From positions 1,178,001 to 1,242,000 of the forward strand of contig CP126203.1 in NCBI GenBank assembly GCA_030272155.1: 64,000 bases of DNA, written 5' to 3'. Each line of letters begins with the position of its first letter. The stretch's first letter is position 1. The notes beneath the pieces were generated by a model, which saw nothing but the letters and a program-made list of their open reading frames with translations, searched no databases and was not told the DNA's origin. The position numbers were made by a program, and so were the translations under genes. Shown here in pieces: positions 62,621 to 64,000 of this stretch. This stretch comes from Tetradesmus obliquus. Taxonomy: Eukaryota > Chlorophyta > Chlorophyceae > Sphaeropleales > Scenedesmaceae.

Positions 62621-64000
62621 GCTGTAGCTGGGTGGTTATGTCTCTGTTTTCAACTGTATGCCAGCATGGACAGCCACAGGCATGATAAGTTGATAGATTG
62701 TTATCTGATAATAATTGTCAGATGGTGTATTGGTGCATAGACTGGCCCAGAGTGAAAAGCGCGCGCGCGTGGCAAGGCAGTTCTGCCAGGGCAGCAGTGC
62801 TGTTGATGGGCAGTTCACATGCAGGCGAGTTGAGCCAATGTGCGTGAATGATTGTACTTGTTACGGCTAAAATTAATTATTGTACGTGCTAACATGTGCT
62901 TCATGCAGCTCCAGCTACTGAACCACACGTTACTTGTCTCAACGGTTGCCCTACCAAGCAGGATGCTTTGATGTTGCTGCACTCTTGGCATTGTAATAAC
63001 ATCTATTCAAGTATTTAATTGAGCTGACGCACGGCAGGAGAAAGCTGTGTTTGAGTCAGGTAATCCGTGACGGGGAAGTGCTGCCGAATCAGCCACTCTC
63101 GATGCAGACAGCTGTCACGCTGCAAACTTATCCTCATACATAACAGCTGATTCTTACATCTTACTGGGCCGAGAATTTTCTCCGGTGGGACGCCGGGCAG
63201 CCAGCCTGGTCACGGAGCCAGTGAGTCCAAGACACCTGTGCAGGCTATGCCAGCTCGATCGTGCTGCGGCAGCAACAGCAGACAATTCGGATTGCTTTTA
63301 AAACGTCTTTCAAGACAAGGCTGTGCTCTGAATGTGCTTTTGTGAATTTAGCAGCAGCACTGCATGACCACCAGGCTGCTGCTGCTGCTGTCTTGCCTGG
63401 CAAAGTGTGCATTCGAAAAACAGAGGCTACAGCAGGTGACAGCACCCTCCTCTGAGCTGCACTCTGCTGTCTGCTGCTGAATGTGCTGCTGGCCAGGCAG
63501 GTCCCAGCAATTGCAAACAACAGTAATGCAGGATTTGGGACAGCTGCACCACCAGCAGCAGTTGCAGCAGGCCTGCTATAACATAAAAAGGTGGGCAGGC
63601 ATTTCATCAACTTTGCCCAGAAACAGCAGCAGCAGGATTGCAATGCAGGCTGAGAACTGCTGCAGCAAAGGAAGATGTGCATTTTTGCCTTCAGTGGGGT
63701 AGGGTACGAACCTAGCATCCCAGATATGAGACAAAGCCACATAGCACACAAACAGAAAGCCATGCTGGCACAGCAACCTGCTGCTTGTGGTAGGTACAGC
63801 AAGGCACAGCTGCTGAACCTGCTGCCTTGGTTTGCTTGCATGTCAGCTGTCCTGCAGGCACCTCACCTGCTTGCAGCGCCCGCTCCAAACTGCTAGTTTT
63901 TTTCAGCTCCAGAATTCAGCGTGATCACACAAGATGAATGTCTGCAGGAGAGTGTGTGGACTGGCAGCACTCAACCAACTGTGCTCAACCACCCTAGCTG
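62621..64000. other. Non-coding segment at window end
   Basis: The usual non-coding segment, cut by the window edge at unit position 2976. It matches the other copies with no differences noticed and contains no gene. Confidence 0.8.

Larger units (their letters stand above)
59385..64000 (+). repeat. Second forward array block, phase-shifted
   Basis: Forward-oriented repeat again, starting at unit position 2668 and running past one full period to the window end. Its phase is displaced by 726 bp from the first forward block. It holds one complete transposase, one complete nuclease and most of a following non-coding segment. The base at 59648 is C where nearly all copies have T; the same variant occurs in one inverted copy at 51812. 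Confidence 0.97.

Noticed and set aside
1..64000. CRISPR array, rDNA array or telomere
   Set aside because: The period is 4.3 kb and each unit carries protein-coding genes. No short repeat-spacer structure, no rRNA-like sequence and no TTTAGGG-type runs were seen.

Overview
The window is one satellite-like array and nothing else: a 4,307-bp unit repeated head to tail about 15 times, almost without divergence. I read it as nuclear DNA of a eukaryote. The best coding model needs GT-AG introns, there are no bacterial operon features, and the sequence is full of CAG/CTG triplets. Splice sites of the GTGAGT...CTGCAG kind and the CAG bias resemble chlorophyte green algae, but that placement is an inference and only moderately secure.

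Layout: positions 1-47045 hold 10.9 units in forward orientation. Positions 47046-59384 hold 2.9 units in reverse orientation, and 59385-64000 return to forward orientation with the repeat phase shifted. The two orientation switches are clean breakpoints. Both involve the same few bases of the unit, inside transposase exon 1.

Each unit carries two genes on opposite strands. Gene T is a Tc1/mariner (IS630-superfamily) DDE transposase of about 468 codons in two exons, with a complete D-D-E triad (D212, D340, E379). Gene N, antisense to T, is a candidate PD-(D/E)XK nuclease of the Vsr/DUF559-like fold, modelled as 286 codons in two exons. The genes are interlocked: the large N exon fills 97% of the T intron, and T exon 2 lies inside the N intron. 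On the T strand the order is T-exon1, N-exon2, T-exon2, N-exon1, with no coding overlap. The two splice acceptors sit back to back on one palindromic CTGCAG, which ends the intron on both strands. The remaining roughly 1.9 kb of each unit is CAG/CTG-rich and shows no convincing gene.

There are 13 complete T copies, one cut by the window edge and two broken at the inversion breakpoints, plus 15 complete N copies. No copy has a stop or frameshift, so amplification or homogenisation was recent, unless the array is partly an assembly product. The strongest candidate for something undescribed is the interlocked transposase-nuclease pair with its shared palindromic splice acceptor.
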